Assembly (NCBI RefSeq): GCF_041296385.1
Contig: NC_091018.1
Coordinates: 3,603,501-3,667,500 of the forward strand
Length of the DNA: 64,000 nt
Direction: 5' to 3'
DNA from: Aphelocoma coerulescens
Taxonomy: Eukaryota > Chordata > Aves > Passeriformes > Corvidae
Shown here: positions 25,301-39,755 of the stretch, piece after piece
How the letters are laid out: each line of letters opens with the position of its first letter
How positions within the stretch are numbered: position 1 is the first letter of the stretch
Notes under the pieces: generated by a model
Database searches by the model: none
Seen by the model: the letters and a program-made list of their open reading frames with translations, nothing else
What the model was told of the DNA's origin: nothing
Translations under genes and position numbers: made by a program

Positions 25301-26971
25301 CTCACTGAAAAGTTAAAAAGTGCAATAGAATTTCTAAGAAATGATAATATGCAGGAGCCAAGAGTTCTGCACTGCTGTGGTTTGACAGTAACTGTAGTTA
25401 CTCTGTTGTAATTGGTGCTTTCTAGGGGAGAAACTTTCATTGAGACTGGCTTCTAGTTAGCTGGAGAATAAAAAATAGCCTAGAAGGCCCATGTCTTCTT
25501 CTATCTCTTTTTTTTTTTCTTTTCCCCTCAAGGAAATTTTCCCTAAGAGTTCTCTTTTTTCAGTATTTACATTAAAGATAGTAAAAACTTACTACAGATC
25601 AGGCCTCTGAATGCATCTTGGACACTTATTACACTCTGTTTCTGGGTGTAAAAATACATCAGTTCACAAAACTGTAGCTGTGGTCAGACAGGATTGTGAC
25701 TTCAAACTGTTGTCACTGGAGGTTTGGCTTTCCCTGCCTGTCATCACCTCGTGCTTCCAGAGGTCACCAGTTTTACTTTGCTTTAGAGTTGAAATTTTGG
25801 GGCAGAGAAATCAGATTATTTACTTTCCTCGTGGGCCTGTTTACAGGTAAATTTTACAGTGGTTTTGAGTCTATTTTCTCCAGACTTCTGAAGGCAGAAA
25901 CATTGGTGCAGGAATGGATGGAGGATGTCAAAATCCTCTTAAAGAAAATTCAGGATTTTTTTTTTGTTTACTTTAATAGTAATTCCCTGATTCACCTTGC
26001 ATATTGGAAAATATTTAATCCACAGACGTGACAGGCTGCAAATTCCTACAAAGTACAGGGAAATAATGATGTTCAAGAAAGCACTCTTTGATAATTGCAT
26101 TTTAAAATTCAAGCCACAGACTGTGTTTCTGATATTTTTGGTCATTAGTGGAGCAGATTAAAAACAAAACAAAAACATGCATCTGGGAAAGGTAATGAAA
26201 TATTCTGTTTGATCGAACAATTTCCTGTTTAACACCTCCACTCTGTGGTATTGATTTCTGTACATCACTACCTGGATAACAATGTTATTGAATAAAACAA
26301 CCCTAACAAAGTATCAAACCAGTATTTGATGTTTCTATGAATGTTAAAATGACAACAGCTCTCAAAAAAAAAGAGAAAAAAAAAAAATCATGGCATTGAT
26401 AAGAAAGGATAAAATCTGGTTTGATGTGTACTCCAAGCTTTCCAGCACATTCTGTATTCCATATAAAAAATGAGTAGGACTCAGGAAAAAAGATAATTTT
26501 TGTAGAGTTTCATATTTCACCAAAAATGCTGAGCCAAAAAAACCCTTTAAACTCACAACCCCAAATCCTACTTTTGCAACACATAACCCTGCCTCCATAA
26601 AGACACCCCACAATTAAAACAAAGCACTGGAAGTCAATGTTGCTGCTGTCTTTTGGACCTTTCAGTGTTTCCCTGGGTTTTTTTGGTAGCTGAAAATGAA
26701 ATTTCTGGAATTTCACACCTTTCTTACTTTACTTTTGTGCTGATGGCAGGGGCAAATATCTGCTTTCAATAAGAAAGTCTTTTAATGTCTTCAGAGAATA
26801 AAAAAAGATACTGTGTGAATGAGGCGCCTGATCCTCCTCATCCAGTCTCTGTTCCAGTGGGGAAGTCTCTGTTGAGGTTACATTTATCCTCTCAGCCAGG
26901 TGCTGTTTCTTGGTTTTCTCTATTAAGATTTTTTTTCATCATAAAGAAAGGACCAGTTTGTCTTCTGTGTC
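22393..26971. other. unique sequence, no gene or repeat recognised
   Basis: A GC-richer patch at 24,660-24,860 holds overlapping open frames on both strands, as expected from its composition and not from coding. A CA run lies inside it. Nothing here matches a repeat family I know. Confidence 0.45.
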
Positions 26972-27434
26972 TGATGCCTTGTCCTGGTCTTAAAATCAAG
27001 AGTCAGACACAGTTAGAAGGGGAAAAGGGATTTTACCTTGGTGTTTATTTTAAGGATCCTTAGGTGCACATGTCCAGGTCATATGCATCGAGATGCACCC
27101 TGCCGAATATAACCACCCCAAAATATTGGGTGTAACATTACAGGTGTTACTAATTAGCAGATCTATCAAAGATTCCCCAATGAGAGGCTCAAGTGAGCCC
27201 CCCTCCCCAAGGAACCTTCCCCTGGATGGTTCTATCTTGGTTTACAGAATGTGTTCTGGAGAGGACCTTGGGCTCTGGGGCACACTGATCCCTGGCTACG
27301 AAGCTTCTAAAATGTTGAGTCTCTCAGCTTGACAAACAAGTCCAAGAATGTAGGCAAAAAGCACTAGGAATACAGAAGTTGTATAAAGGTATAACAGGGA
27401 TATAAAAGAAAAGGCAAAACTCTTCATGGCATCG
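26972..27434 (-). mobile_element. solo LTR of an endogenous retrovirus (copy B)
   Basis: Read on the minus strand this is the same sequence as the element at 41,934-42,419. By eye it is about 95% identical outside one replaced block of some 25-45 bases. Its plus-strand ends are TGATGCC and GGCATCG. The partner has TGATGCC and GGCATCA, so one terminal base has mutated here. A 4-bp duplication, TGTC, flanks it at 26,968-26,971 and 27,435-27,438. Near the LTR's 3' part there is an AATAAA. No internal retroviral sequence is attached, so this is a solo LTR left by recombination between the two LTRs of a former provirus. A 4-bp duplication is typical of class I (gammaretrovirus-like) insertions. 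The family name is not assigned. Confidence 0.85.
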
Positions 27435-28966
27435 TGTCCGTTTCCTAACGCCTGCCTTGCTTCTCTAGATTTGCTCCTAGAATTCATTGCCATCCACAGA
27501 TGAGAGCTGTGAAAGTTTCCACAGAAATGTGTTCCCTCACTCAGCCCTGCACTGTGCCTGTCTCTGCCAGGCCATGTGGTGACACACGATTGCCTTCACA
27601 GTTGCAAATCTGGTAACAGACCTGCAGTTTTGAGAGATCAAAGCTGACTTTATCACTCAGAGTTTGGTGATGAAGATCAACTTTAATTCCTTCTTTATTT
27701 TTTTTTTTCTTGCTTGCTTGAGGTCACTCAAAGATGACAGGATTTACTGGAAACCCTCCTCTCCCAGCTGTGGATGTTTTCTGTATTGATCTGCAGTGTG
27801 AAGTGAAATATCCACCTTTGAGGCATCTCTGTACCATGTGGAGCTCAGATGAACCCTTTTTAACCAAATAGCAATCAGGGTCATCATTTCTCTACCCACA
27901 AGTAACAGAATTGTTTACCAAATCCTAAGGTGCTGAATTTATTAAATATTAATCCAAATGATGCAGTAGGAATCTGAAAGCAGCGCTTTTGTTCCAGACC
28001 CTGGCCTTGTCTTAGACCACAAATTTTCCCAATACTTGAGGTCTGATTTGTCAGCCAGGGACAGGTGCTGGCCCACAGGTTGTGTGTGCACATGGAAACC
28101 TTCCCTGCTACTGGGACAAAGCTCCAAAATGCAACTAAAATGTTCTATGTATGTATAAGATACATTTAGTAAGAATTAATATGTTGCTGAAGTGAATCAT
28201 TATTAAATATCATCATTTCAATGGTGGAGTTTAAAACAAAAATATATTTGATGAATAACGTATATTCTGGTATTGTGGCCTCTCAACCACTTCTTGAAAG
28301 GGGACACAAGGACATGGGGATTTTACTCTCCAGGCTTCTTTCTTGAACCAAAATTCCCTTGTTCTCTTGCCAGAACACCTGCTGTGTCTGTGAGGTCTGG
28401 TTTGCTCAAAAGAGCAATCAGCTTTTGGGAAGACTCATCCTTTGTTTAGCCTTGCTCTGCTATAAATTCATCTGTAGCCAAATTTGCTGCTGACCCAAGG
28501 ACTGTGAGATGTTAAAATATTTTGTTGATAATCAGAAAGATTTTTGGTTTTGGATTTTAAGTCTTAGAAGAAAGCAAACATGTAGAGATGTTACCTGTAC
28601 TAGAGAACAGTATCTGCTTATTCTGGGACTGCTCTAGTCTGTCAAGAACAAAAAAAATGCAACTTTTTTTGCCTGCCTAGACCACAGACTGTTCTTAAAA
28701 TTATTTTACTTAGTTAATGGAGTTCAATATTTAAAATTAGCACTCTGTAACCTCATGCTGAGGAAATGAGGATGCTTCAGAGAAGCAGACCTCCCCCTGC
28801 GATGGTGTAAATGCAAGGAGGAGACAGACCTGAAAAGAGCATTTGTTTCTGTCTCTCACATACACACGCTCTTTCTGCTTGAAACTGGGTTAGGAGCTAA
28901 AGATAGCAGGTTTTATTACTGAAATTAAACTTAGGCTTTGGGGTTGAGCCAAGTGCAGCTTTCTAG
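27435..28966. other. unique sequence, nothing recognised
   Basis: AT-rich sequence without a supported gene or repeat family. Confidence 0.5.
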
Positions 28967-29279
28967 CCCCTGAAGGGAGTTACAGGAAAGACGGAGAGAG
29001 ACTGTGAGAGTCTGGAGGGACAGGATGAGGGGGGAATGTCTTCAACCTGACAGAGAGCAGGGTTAGATTGGCTGCTAGGGAAAAAATTGTTCCCTGTGAG
29101 GGTGGCCCTGGCACAGGGTGCCCAGAGAAGCTGTGGCTGCCCCTGGATCCCTGGCAGTGTCCAAGGACAGGCTGGCCAGGGCTTGGAGCACCCTGGTATA
29201 GCAGAAGGTGTCCCTGCCCATGGCAGGGGGTGGGACTGGCTGGGCTTTAAGGTCCCTTCCAACCCAAACCATTCTATCT
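28967..29279 (+). mobile_element. CR1 3' end, about 310 bases
   Basis: This is the longest CR1 copy in the window. It starts in the CCCTGAAGGGAG...GGAAAG block and runs through the GGGGAATGTCTTCAACCTGA segment, GTGAGGGTGGCCCTGGCACAGG, CCCAGAGAAGCTGTGG, GTGTCCCTGCCCATGGCAGG and AAGGTCCCTTCCAACCCAAA. It ends CCATTCTATC, short of the usual ATTCTATGA repeats. It holds the last coding part and 3' untranslated region of the element and is 5'-truncated. Open frames across it on both strands come from its GC-rich composition. Confidence 0.93.
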
Positions 29280-32200
29280 TCCATACTTCACAAATTAAGT
29301 AGAAAAGAGACAGATAAGAGGATGGTTGTCGTGCTTAGTGTGGCAGTATCTTTATTCCAAAGAATAAGTAGAAAGGCTTAGGATAGATCTGTTTTTCTTG
29401 AGTTGGAGGCAGAGTTCTGGCTGACAGGGAGAGGGGTTAACACTGACATCCACAAACCTGAGGGCCTGGGGGCTCTGCTGGAGCTGAGCCTCCTTTGGCC
29501 CACGCACCTGGAAAGCACTGGCTGCCAGGTGAAGGTCTGTGGGATTCCTCAGAACAATCCTTGGAACACTCTGAAGGGCTTCTGTGTGAAAATAAGTGGT
29601 GTTTAACTTGACTCTGACAGGGCATTCATTTCTGAGATTAAAAATTAATATTTTTAAGGAAAGAAAAAGGTTTTAAAGAAATCTTTAAGGAGCACATGCA
29701 GACACAAAAAGTGAAATCAGGTTTGTCTTAGGTTTAGGAGCAATCTCTGGTCCCCTTGGGGTTCATAGACGGTAGCACTGGATCTGACACAGAGGTCTTT
29801 TTCTTTTACCATGAATTAAAAAATAATCAGTGGATTTAAATCAGATTCCCAGACATCTACAAGTATTTTAACTGAAATAACATGGCTTTAGCAGCACAGT
29901 TTAGGGTGAGAGAAAAGAGGAGCCAGACTTGGTGATAGTTTTGCTGTTCAGTCTTTTCCTTAGCACATCAGTCAGCTTATATTAAATACTTATCAACAAA
30001 CTGTTGAGCTGGGTTAGCTGGAACACAGCTGTGTGGAGATTATCCTTTCTGTTGCTTGTGTGATATCAGAAGTGGGGCTAGAAGAAAAAAAAGCAAGTGT
30101 AGTGTTCCTGCCAGCTGGTTTGCTTCAGGTAGTTTGGCTGGTGGAAGGGGTTTATAGACATAATACTAGGACAGAATGCAAAATAAGGCTTGGAAAAAAT
30201 CATTGCAAAGAAATATAAAAAATTCCTGAAAATCATTCACCAAAAAAAAGTTTTTCATAATTTTTATAAAAAGCTGACTTGTTCACCTCTTATTGAGCAG
30301 GTTTAGAAATTGGATAAATTGCAGCAGTCATTGTCCTTTACTGTTGGGGACCAGGAAATTTCCCCTGTTCTTTATAATTGTCTTACATAATGAGCTGTTT
30401 ATTCCTCCTCTTCCAGATGCTCAGTGTCATAGGCATTTCTGAATACTGGAAATTTTAACAAAATTCAGGCATGGAAATAAGTCTGTCAAACCTTTGGCCA
30501 AGAGACAGGCAGAGATACTGATTGCTCAAATGAAAAGCTCCAGAAAAATCTCAACAATTTAGTGCTTAAGATATTCCCATCTTCCACAGGTTTTTATTGC
30601 TGATTGCTAAGAAGGGATGGGGCAAAGTGAAGTAGGGAAATGAGGTGAATGGGAGTTAATTTTTGTTATGCATTGCAGATTCCCAGATGCTCCTCATCTC
30701 CCAGAGGTAAAGGTACAAAGAATAATCAAAGCTGATTTTCATACTGGGTTTCTTTCTACAGTCAATGAGAATTTAAGGGTAATAGGATTAGGGTTCTACA
30801 TTTTGAAATATTGTAGAAGATGCTTACTGGATGACTGTATTTTGAACTCCTATGTTAAATGGAACAGTTTGTAATAGTGCTACAGAATTTACAATAGAAT
30901 TATAATAGAATCTAGCTCATTAAGATGTTTGTCTTGATATAATTTCTTATTATTCACTGTGTCCTTTTCCCATTAGACTGCAATAGAACAGCTCTGCAGC
31001 ATTTCATCAGTAAGATGTAATTCTTTGTAATAGCTTAAGTGTTTCTAGATTTATCACTGAAATAAAAAAATACCACACTTCCCAACTGAAGACATTATAA
31101 AAGGAAATGAATGGAGGTCCTTTCTCCTGCATCTTCCCTTTTACAAATCCGCATTGTTATTAATGCTGTGCATTAATTCCACCTGACTACATCTTTTCTT
31201 CAATGAGGGTGAGACGTTTAAAAGTATTGTGGAGTGGCTCTATAACCAGCATTTCCAATTTCCTCTGGTCTCTGTCCTCACTAAATAAATTCAATTTCAA
31301 AGAAACAATGCAGTAGTGCTTTAGCCTGTCTCTGTGCTATCAATGTGGTGATAGACACAGCAGTTCTAAAATCGAAGTGCTCTAACACACATAATGCATA
31401 GAACAACTAAGAAAAATATTTTTGAGCTTTTAGCATCGAACTGGGGCACATCTTTGGAGAGTTTGCAACTGCTCATGACCACCATTACAAACCAGTATGA
31501 TGTGCAGGGAAAAGCTGCATTTTAGGCTTGTCCTCTGCCTGTTGGGGCAACAATCCCACCGTGTAGGTTTTCTAAAGTCGGAGTCGGTGCTCAGTTCTTA
31601 AACAGACTAACTCAGAAACCTCTGTGATGTCTGGGCAACAGGAGGCACACAGTTTGTGCTACTGATATGCCTCGAGGCAATTCATTTTGACCTTTTGTGT
31701 ATTCTGCACAGAATAAAAATAAGACTAAACCTTCACAAAGCGCTGCTCACTGCTACACTTCATCAGTAGCAGCACCCTTTTACCAACTCTACTGTCTTTG
31801 TGTTTCTTTTAAATTCATCTCAATAGGTGCAGAGAGCCTTAAACACCTTAATGAAAAAGCTGGAAAAAAAAAAAAAATACAGGAATAGTGCAATCTGTGT
31901 GTTCTGTGGTTACTTTAGAAACACAACCTCCCCTCCTCTCCAAACACCGTAGTGCACTGGTACCTGCCCAGGAGCCTTCTGCTTGGCTCTTCAGCTGTCA
32001 AAGAGCTTAAAACAGAAATAATTTGGAAGATTAGATCTCAGATAGAAAGAACAAATATCATTTGCCGCTACTTTTCCAGTTTTGCTGGTCTATGGGCAAA
32101 AAGCACAGGTTTACAAATTCCCTTATGTGTATTGTGTTGGGCTTTGCTTTTCCTTTAAATTTTCATTCTTTCCGTTGTTTTGTTGGATATGTTTTGAGAT

Positions 32201-35200
32201 CTATTTAGAGTTCCAGTCAGAACCCAAAATACACTGATTCTGCTTTAAAAATTGCAATGGGGTGACATTCTGCTGAGGAAAGCCAGCTCTCATTACCCAA
32301 GGTACATAATTCCTCTGCTTTGGCAATCTTTTATCATCATAAATGGAAAAAAGAGGCTTATAATCAAATATCAGAGCTAATGCTAAAATAATAGAATAAG
32401 GCACGATTCTAAAAAGAAAAAAGGCAAATATGGCAGCTCTATATTTGATAATGAATGTGAAGGGAAAAAAGGGTGGATTTGCCTCAAAATTACATTGAAC
32501 CAGACCCATGGAAAATGAACTTTTTTTTTTGTATTGATACATTTGATTTAAGAGGAATGTGTGATGCTTGACCCGTGATTTCTCTGCATTTGACCTCAGA
32601 CAATGGGGTAAGGACTTCACTGTGCATTTGCTCTACAAGGTGGCTTAAACTTCCTTGGTTTTTTTTCAAACCATGTCTGGGCTTACACTACACAATGTAA
32701 TTTTTAATTAAGACCTCAGTACAATCAATGCACTCTCCACAATCAACCTAATGTTTAAATTAAAGAAAGGTTTATTTCTTCGTTCATTTCACACATATCT
32801 GAAGTTAAAGACTAGGAAAATGAGGAATTCAATATTTGTCAGCTGAGATAAGTATACAAGCAAGTACTTCCAGCTTTAATTATTCCAGTTCCTGAGACAG
32901 AACTCCTAACTATATGTTGAGTGCATGAGCTGAATATTTTGGTCTCCTGATGTACAGATTGTGTGGAGCACATGACAACAGGGTCTTGAGAGGAAGAACT
33001 GCAGGTACCCCAAATCCTACAGCAGTTTGTGGGGTGGGTGGCACTTGGCCACGGGAATTAGGACAAGGATTCAGATGGGCAGGAAGCAGTTACTGAATTC
33101 CACATCTGTGCAACACTTTTTATTTCTGGAATATAATCATATTTTAAAGAAAGTCCCCAAGTGAAACCCAAACCAAAGCGTGCCTAATGACCTGACCCAG
33201 CTGCTGGCTGTGTGGAGTGTCCCCCAGCCACCTTGTTACCAGTGCTGGGGCAGTGATTCAGGACAGAGGCAGTGGGGAGAGAGGAGCTACTTAATCTCCA
33301 TTACTGCTGCCCATAAAACCCCAGACCCTCAGAGGGTGCCTGTCCTGCTGATTGCCTGCAGAGCACAGCTGAATTTATGGGGCCTGATAGCCAGGCTAGG
33401 ACTGCCAGGGCTGTTTGCAAATATTGGCTCTTTGGTCCCATCCTGCTACTGAGTTTCTCTGTAGTCTGGATATGAATTCTTCCCATGACCTTAGGCTGAA
33501 AACTTTCTGAAACACACAACTCTGTAATCAAAGAATTAGCGCTGGTCTCTTGCTAAAAACTCTTTCTGTGCTCTTTAGTGGCAGCAGTAAATATTATAAA
33601 ATACCCACAAGCAATTTTATGTGGCTTTAGCAAAGTCTGCAGAAGCAGAGCAAAGAATGAACAACCTGGAATCCTTCAAACTATTGTTGTATATTGTGTA
33701 TTATATCACATTATGGCCTAAGTTCCTATTTGACCTGAGGAAGAAAGGTTTTTTTTCCTCTTGTGACAACACTAACCTTTGAAAATCCAACCCCAATAAA
33801 ATTCAGATGTGCTATGTAGTCCCTTGAATTAGGACAGTAATTTCAAGGTGTCAGGGACTATCCAATAAGAAAGTTTCTTCTGCGAGTCTTTCACTTAAAA
33901 CACAACATCTTTCAAATTAAGAAAGCGTGGGACAATTGCTTTTCTCTGATCTAATTGCTATGAAAGATGGGCATTATAAGCTTTTGACATTTCAAATTAG
34001 AAAGTAGCTTTATTAAGCTTACTAGTTTAAAACAGAATTTTATTGAAATAACAAACTTTCCTCTCTTCACTGCGTATTCCAACAACTAGTTTGAGAAAAA
34101 TAAGAAAAAGGTGATGTAGAAATATTCTGTGTGTATTTAACTTTCCTTGGATACCAGTTTAAAAAAAAGGTGTTGATTTGCTGTAATTTGTATGAATTTA
34201 GGAACAGGCATGAGAAACCTAACGGGATGAAGAAGGAGGAGTTGTAGATGTGTGATCCACTTCAGGTTGTCTTTGGTTTAATGGGTCTCACTATTGAGTT
34301 AATGGAGTTCAAATGTTTGAGAGCCAGGTGAAGACAGAGCTCAAAATTTCCTAGAGTTTTGAGTAAAATTCTGGACATCAGAATTCCTTTTGTTAGTGTA
34401 AGGTGCTCAGTTTCTAAGGCTTTGACTCTTGACAGTAAGATACTGCTCTTAAGCAATTAGTGGTATTTTTGGCCATGGCATTAATTTTACATCCTCTTCA
34501 CCCTTACTTTTAAGAACTTTAGTCAGATCTCAAGAATTACTAATTTACTAAACTGGGGATTGGGAAGTAAGTTCTCCTCATAATATTCAAACAGCCACAG
34601 AGGTGTTTGTATCAGATTCTTTACACACGTAAATAAAATAGAATCAGTTATGGATAGAGGAGGGAGAAAACTTAAAAATGCAGTATTTTAAAAGAAAAAA
34701 AGTGAAATAACGGGGAAGTTTTCTTGAAAGTAATATTTTAAAACTGCACCTTCAAGATGTAAATACTTTTTCAGGCTTGATTCTCAGTGATGCCCTTTTC
34801 TGGGTGTGCAAGGTGGAAAAGCAAACAATTAAAGCCAGGAATGGCTGTATCTGTGAGTGCACAACTGCATTCAGAGTAAGCAGTCTCCCAGAGCAGTGTC
34901 AGCTGGTGCCTGAGGGCTGGGGATGACTCCCCTGCCTCCAAACAAAGCATTTCTCTCTTGGCAAGAAAGGCTTTTTTTCACCAACACTTGTGTCTGAAAG
35001 AGCACGACATTGTTCTTCTGTAGCCTGAAAATTGCTGCTTTGAAAGCCCCAGCAATTTACTGCAACAAATGTTCACCTCTATCACAGAAACTAGCATTTT
35101 TTGCTCTCTTTTGTTCATGTTTTCCATTGAAATTATATATTGTGGAGGTTTATTTTTGTTGTTTTACATGTTTGGCCTAGTCCCCAGCTCCAGGCTGGCT

Positions 35201-38200
35201 TTATCATCAAGGAAAGGCCTTGCTGGGCAATATTCAGTGTCAGGATTTTTATGACAAGATTGAAATCAAAAGCAAAGCAAATACATAATTCTTATCTCTA
35301 TTAACGTTCTAAACCATTTTAGTCTGGCCTATTTGCAATTCCTAGGACCTGTTGCCTCTCCTGGACGGGGGAGTTCAAAGCAACACTTTGCTTCTCGGTG
35401 CTGTCCTAAATTGCAGCTTGGTTTTCTGAATCTGGGGCTAATTCATTTGGGGCAGAGTGCTCTGTTTTCATTTTCCTTTCTTTGTACCAATACTCGTTTT
35501 ACTGGATTTTTCTTTTGGATTATAAGTAGCAAAAGTGTTTGATGGCTCCCAGTGGGGCTAAGTACTAAAAGGTCCTAATTAATGCAGATTTGATGGTGCT
35601 GAGTGACTTGTGTTTCCCTCTGAATCTAGTCAGTATTCAACTTTTAGCTGTTCTTCCCAGAGGAAGGTTTCTTTATAGCATTGCTAATACATTTATTGCA
35701 AAAAGGAACCTTGTACAAATATATTTGGTCCTTTGGTCTGGCACAGAGTGATTTTTCTGGAGAGACAAGGTTGCAGGTAACAGGATTTCTTATTTTGCCC
35801 TTCTGGATTTATGGGACCAAACTCTTCTCCCTCAGTTTTTGTTACACACCAGTGTCACATGGAATATAAATAACGGATAGGAAATCAATTTTTTAATAAG
35901 ATGCTGCACAAAACCTTATAGATATATTATATTTCATGTTGCAACACTGTAGGTTTCATTGTCTCTAGTTTCAACTGATTATTACCTCAGGAGTCTTTGT
36001 TTTAAATATACATTTGCTGCTCAGCCAGTTCTCCATCTTCTAGAGCTCAACAGATGCAGTTGGTGATCAGAAAATACAATTTGGGGGCATTATGTCGGTG
36101 TTTGGAAATAAACAGCTGGCAAACATTCCAGGTGTGTGCTGCGGGTTTCTGAAATGAAATGTGGAACCCCAGTGAATATTCTGAGACCAAATATTTTTGT
36201 CTCTATGCCTAAAACAAGGCTTTTGAAATAAAAGCTACTGATCTTAATTTATAAAATGTGCTGACTAGAATAAGTTATTTCAGGGCTATTACAGATGTAT
36301 AGTCACTGAGGAATTGCCTGGATAAATGTAGGTTTATATCTTTTATCTGTTCAATCAAAGATCAAAATGCAAGATTTAAAGCTCAAGGACATTCTGTGGA
36401 TTTGTGACATTTCCTAAAGGAATAGTAGATAATAAACCTGTGACTGGATTAGTACAATGAGACCCATTGTAAATGCAGAATTTTCATGTGTGGCACAGAT
36501 AAAACTTTGCCCTAGTATTTTTAATGATACTTAAACACCTTTGTTCAGTCTCTTTGTTTGAAAGCTCAGAAGGAATAAAGCACATTTTTAGCCATAAATA
36601 TTTGTAAAAGGTGTTCAGAGCTTGTCATGATGTTGTTTAAAAAATATCACAACTATCTGCAAGCACATATACAAATATGTGTAGTGGTGCACATACAATT
36701 CTCTTCTGTCTCAAGGTGTTTTTATGTAGTAACACCTATTTATTGCTTACCATAAAAACTATCTGTAAACACTTGTTGCAGTTATTAACTCGGAAGTTTG
36801 TGAGAATGTACCTTTTTTCTCATTGGAAAAGCTATTTTGGGGAGGATAAGCCTATAAAACACATAGAAGAATATCTGTTAAACAGGTAAAAACTCATTAA
36901 AAATACAGGTGGATATTGCAGAGACTTAATGACTTGGAGAAAAAAAAATATATTTGCATATTCTGCAAGTGAATTAGGAGTAAACTTTGAAAATGTCACA
37001 AAGCAGACTGTTATCAATATATATCAACATCCTCGAGCTACTTGCTGGCAATAAATGTCAGTAGAAATTTTTATGGCTTTTACAGCTTATCTGCAATTTG
37101 TAATAAGCTTCGTGCACAGCCCATTATTTTATGAGGGAGAACAACTGTCAGCTGGATGGATTTGTAATGTCAGGAATTCCATTAGCACAGGACCAGGGGC
37201 TGAACCCCACCAGCTCCTGGCTCTGGACCATCCTGGTACAAAAAGGTCCCTGTACCTTGCTGCTCTCATTACTTATTCTTTACCTTTTTTAATTAATAAT
37301 TTAACTTACATTTCTGATAGCCTCATTATCACCCCACCATTTCATTAACTAATCATTCCAGCATTGCAGTTTATAGCTTTGCAGGCAAGGAGACTGGAGG
37401 AGGAACCAGGAGCTTTGGGTTACGTAGGGAAAGCTCTGATTTGCAAGCAGAGCCTGCAGCACTGTGAATTTTATGTCATTAGAAATCTTTTCATCTTTCT
37501 CTCTCTTTTTTATTTTTTTTTTTATTTAAAACAGAAGAAAAAAATTTTAATTCTTTCTCAGAATGATTCATATCCTGTGGATTTTTCCTATTAGGCAATG
37601 AAGCTGTGATATTAAGATTGAGTATATAAATAATTCTCATAATTCACACAGAAGAAAGAGAAATAATTACCTCTGAACATTTCATTATGAATGGAATTCT
37701 GTCAAAAACTTTAAGAAGGGAGCATTAATACAAATTAAGGTCTTAGGGACTCATATTTTAAATACTTAATTCTGGATTTTATTTAACTTTTACCAGACCA
37801 ATAAGAATTTTTTTTAATCAGCAAAATGAATTGCTAAGCTAGAAAAACATTAACTATAAAATGTAAAATTCCTATGATGGACAAATATTTTATATTTTAT
37901 GATTTCTGTCATTGCAGAATGGCTGAACTTGGATGAGTTACCAGCTTTGTAGAGCTGACCATAAGCTCAAATGTCATAAATAGTTGCTTAGGGGCAGAAT
38001 ACATCTAATTTCAAGTGATCTGCATAGTTTCTGTCTGTGGGTCTGTTACATTCCAGTCAGGGCATGCTGGAAGAGGCAAATTAAGCTGCTTTTATTCATG
38101 AAAAACTGTAAATCCAATGACATCTGCTGGGAAAACAGGAATGGTCATTTTTGGAGGTGCTGACACTTTATCTTGAACAGAAATCAAGAGCAGGGGAAGG

Positions 38201-39590
38201 TTCTCTGCTCTGCCAATTCCAGGTCTCACTGATGAGGATGAGTTGTGTGCTATTAATGCAGCTGAGGAAGCTTGTGCATGCACTCAGGCACCTGGGGATT
38301 ATTTCAGGAAAAGTCAAAACGTACCCTAATTTTTAAAATTGCCTGTTCTGATCCTCAGCTTTGAGGTTCCATGGCTGCTGTGGTAATTGCTGCTGACTGG
38401 GGGAGCCTGAGCTGCTTCTCTGCTCCTCCAAAGCTCTTCTGCAGTCCTACAGAAGCCTGTGCTCCAACAGAAATTCCTAAGCTAAGGAGAGATGAAGAGA
38501 AATATTTCTGCTATTTACAATGTGATTTTTATCTCAAGGCGTATCATAAAATTCAGCCTTATCCTACCCATGAATTTGTCTAGCACAGCTAAAAGTCCTG
38601 AAATATCTGTGAGATTCCTACAGAAACTCCTGCAAGATCTTCTCAAATATTTTGCTTAAATTCCTAATAATTTGAAGGGGTCAGCATCTCACCTTTTGCT
38701 TACCAACACCATATCCTTGTCTTTACAATTTGGTATTGGCTGAGACACAGTTATTTACTCGTTTTTTTTTAAATTTGAAATTGAATACTCCCTAAAGATG
38801 CTCGATGTCCTCATGGACTCTGCCACACTCAATCACAGTTTAGGAGCACAATCTTAAAAAGAGCACATGGCATTTGCAGAGCTGTGAAGAAAAGCCAGCC
38901 CTGAAGACTTCTGTGCATCTTGCTCCTCTCTTTAATGTGCTGAGGACAAATTTCATGGTGGTGTTTGCACACCTTGTAAAGGGCTTGCAGGACTTTGCTG
39001 CTGCATTGTTTGTCTGCCTGCTCTCTGTTGGAGGCAAAGCAAGGTTAATGTGGGGTTTGAAGTGCTCTGGGATCCAAGGGTTTGAAGTCAGGATTTGTAG
39101 GTACTGCCTGAAGAAATCACTTGTGAGAGATGCTGCAGCCTTAAAAGATGAGGAGGAATTCTCAGGTTTTGGCAAGGTCTCTCTCTCCTGTCTGATCTTT
39201 ACTTAAAGGCAGGATTTAGAGGTGACTTTGTAGTTTTACCTGAGTTCTCAGCTTCTGAGCTCATAAGAGTTTCTGTCTGAGGCTGTGTTGGTACCTCCCA
39301 AATGCTGACTTTGGCCATGGTGATGCAGCTTCTTTATCTTTCCCTTTGTTTCAGAGTATTTCTGCTCTAATATCTCATTTTTTAGTAACCTCCACTGAAA
39401 TCTGCATATCTTTTGCACGTTACTTGTGACGTGGTGATTATTTACAAAAGATCATCAGACATGGTTATAGGGGAGTCATTTTAATGGATGAAACTCTATT
39501 TATTCCTGTTCCTTTTTCTCCTGATCCGTTGTGCATTCCCCCACAATGTGGCATGTGACTCTCCAAGCCTAAAATCCACTGCTTTAGTGC
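29280..39590. other. unique AT-rich sequence, no gene recognised
   Basis: The longest frame is 139 codons on the minus strand at 32,201-32,620. It is AT-rich and without splice support. The stretches 32,280-32,560 and 32,690-32,800 have homeodomain-like TAAT words. Overlapping frames at 38,840-39,206 on both strands give no clear coding signal. No known repeat was seen. Confidence 0.45.
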
Positions 39591-39755
39591 TGTATAAAAC
39601 CTTGTCACTCCCAAATTTACAGCACCACGTGCAGTTTTGTTTGCTGCATTTCAAGAATGTGTAATCAAATTAGAAAAGGCATGGATGAAAGTGATTAAAA
39701 CAATTAAGGAGATGCTGCAGCAGCTTTCCAAGGAGAGTCTAAAAACTCCAGACAG
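39591..39755 (+). mobile_element. old CR1/L3-like LINE fragment
   Basis: The order GCAGTTTTG..., GCATTTCAAGAA, AAATTAGAAAAGG, GATTAAAACAATTAAGGAGATG and AGGAGAGTCTAAAAA follows the conserved last coding section of CR1/L3-type LINEs (GTCCAGTT...CATTTCAAGAA...GATTAAGGA...GAGGAAAGG). It is strongly diverged and truncated on both sides, so it is an ancient copy. Confidence 0.6.

Noticed and set aside
32201..32620. 139-codon minus frame
   Set aside because: AT-rich and hydrophobic by composition, with no splice or homology support.
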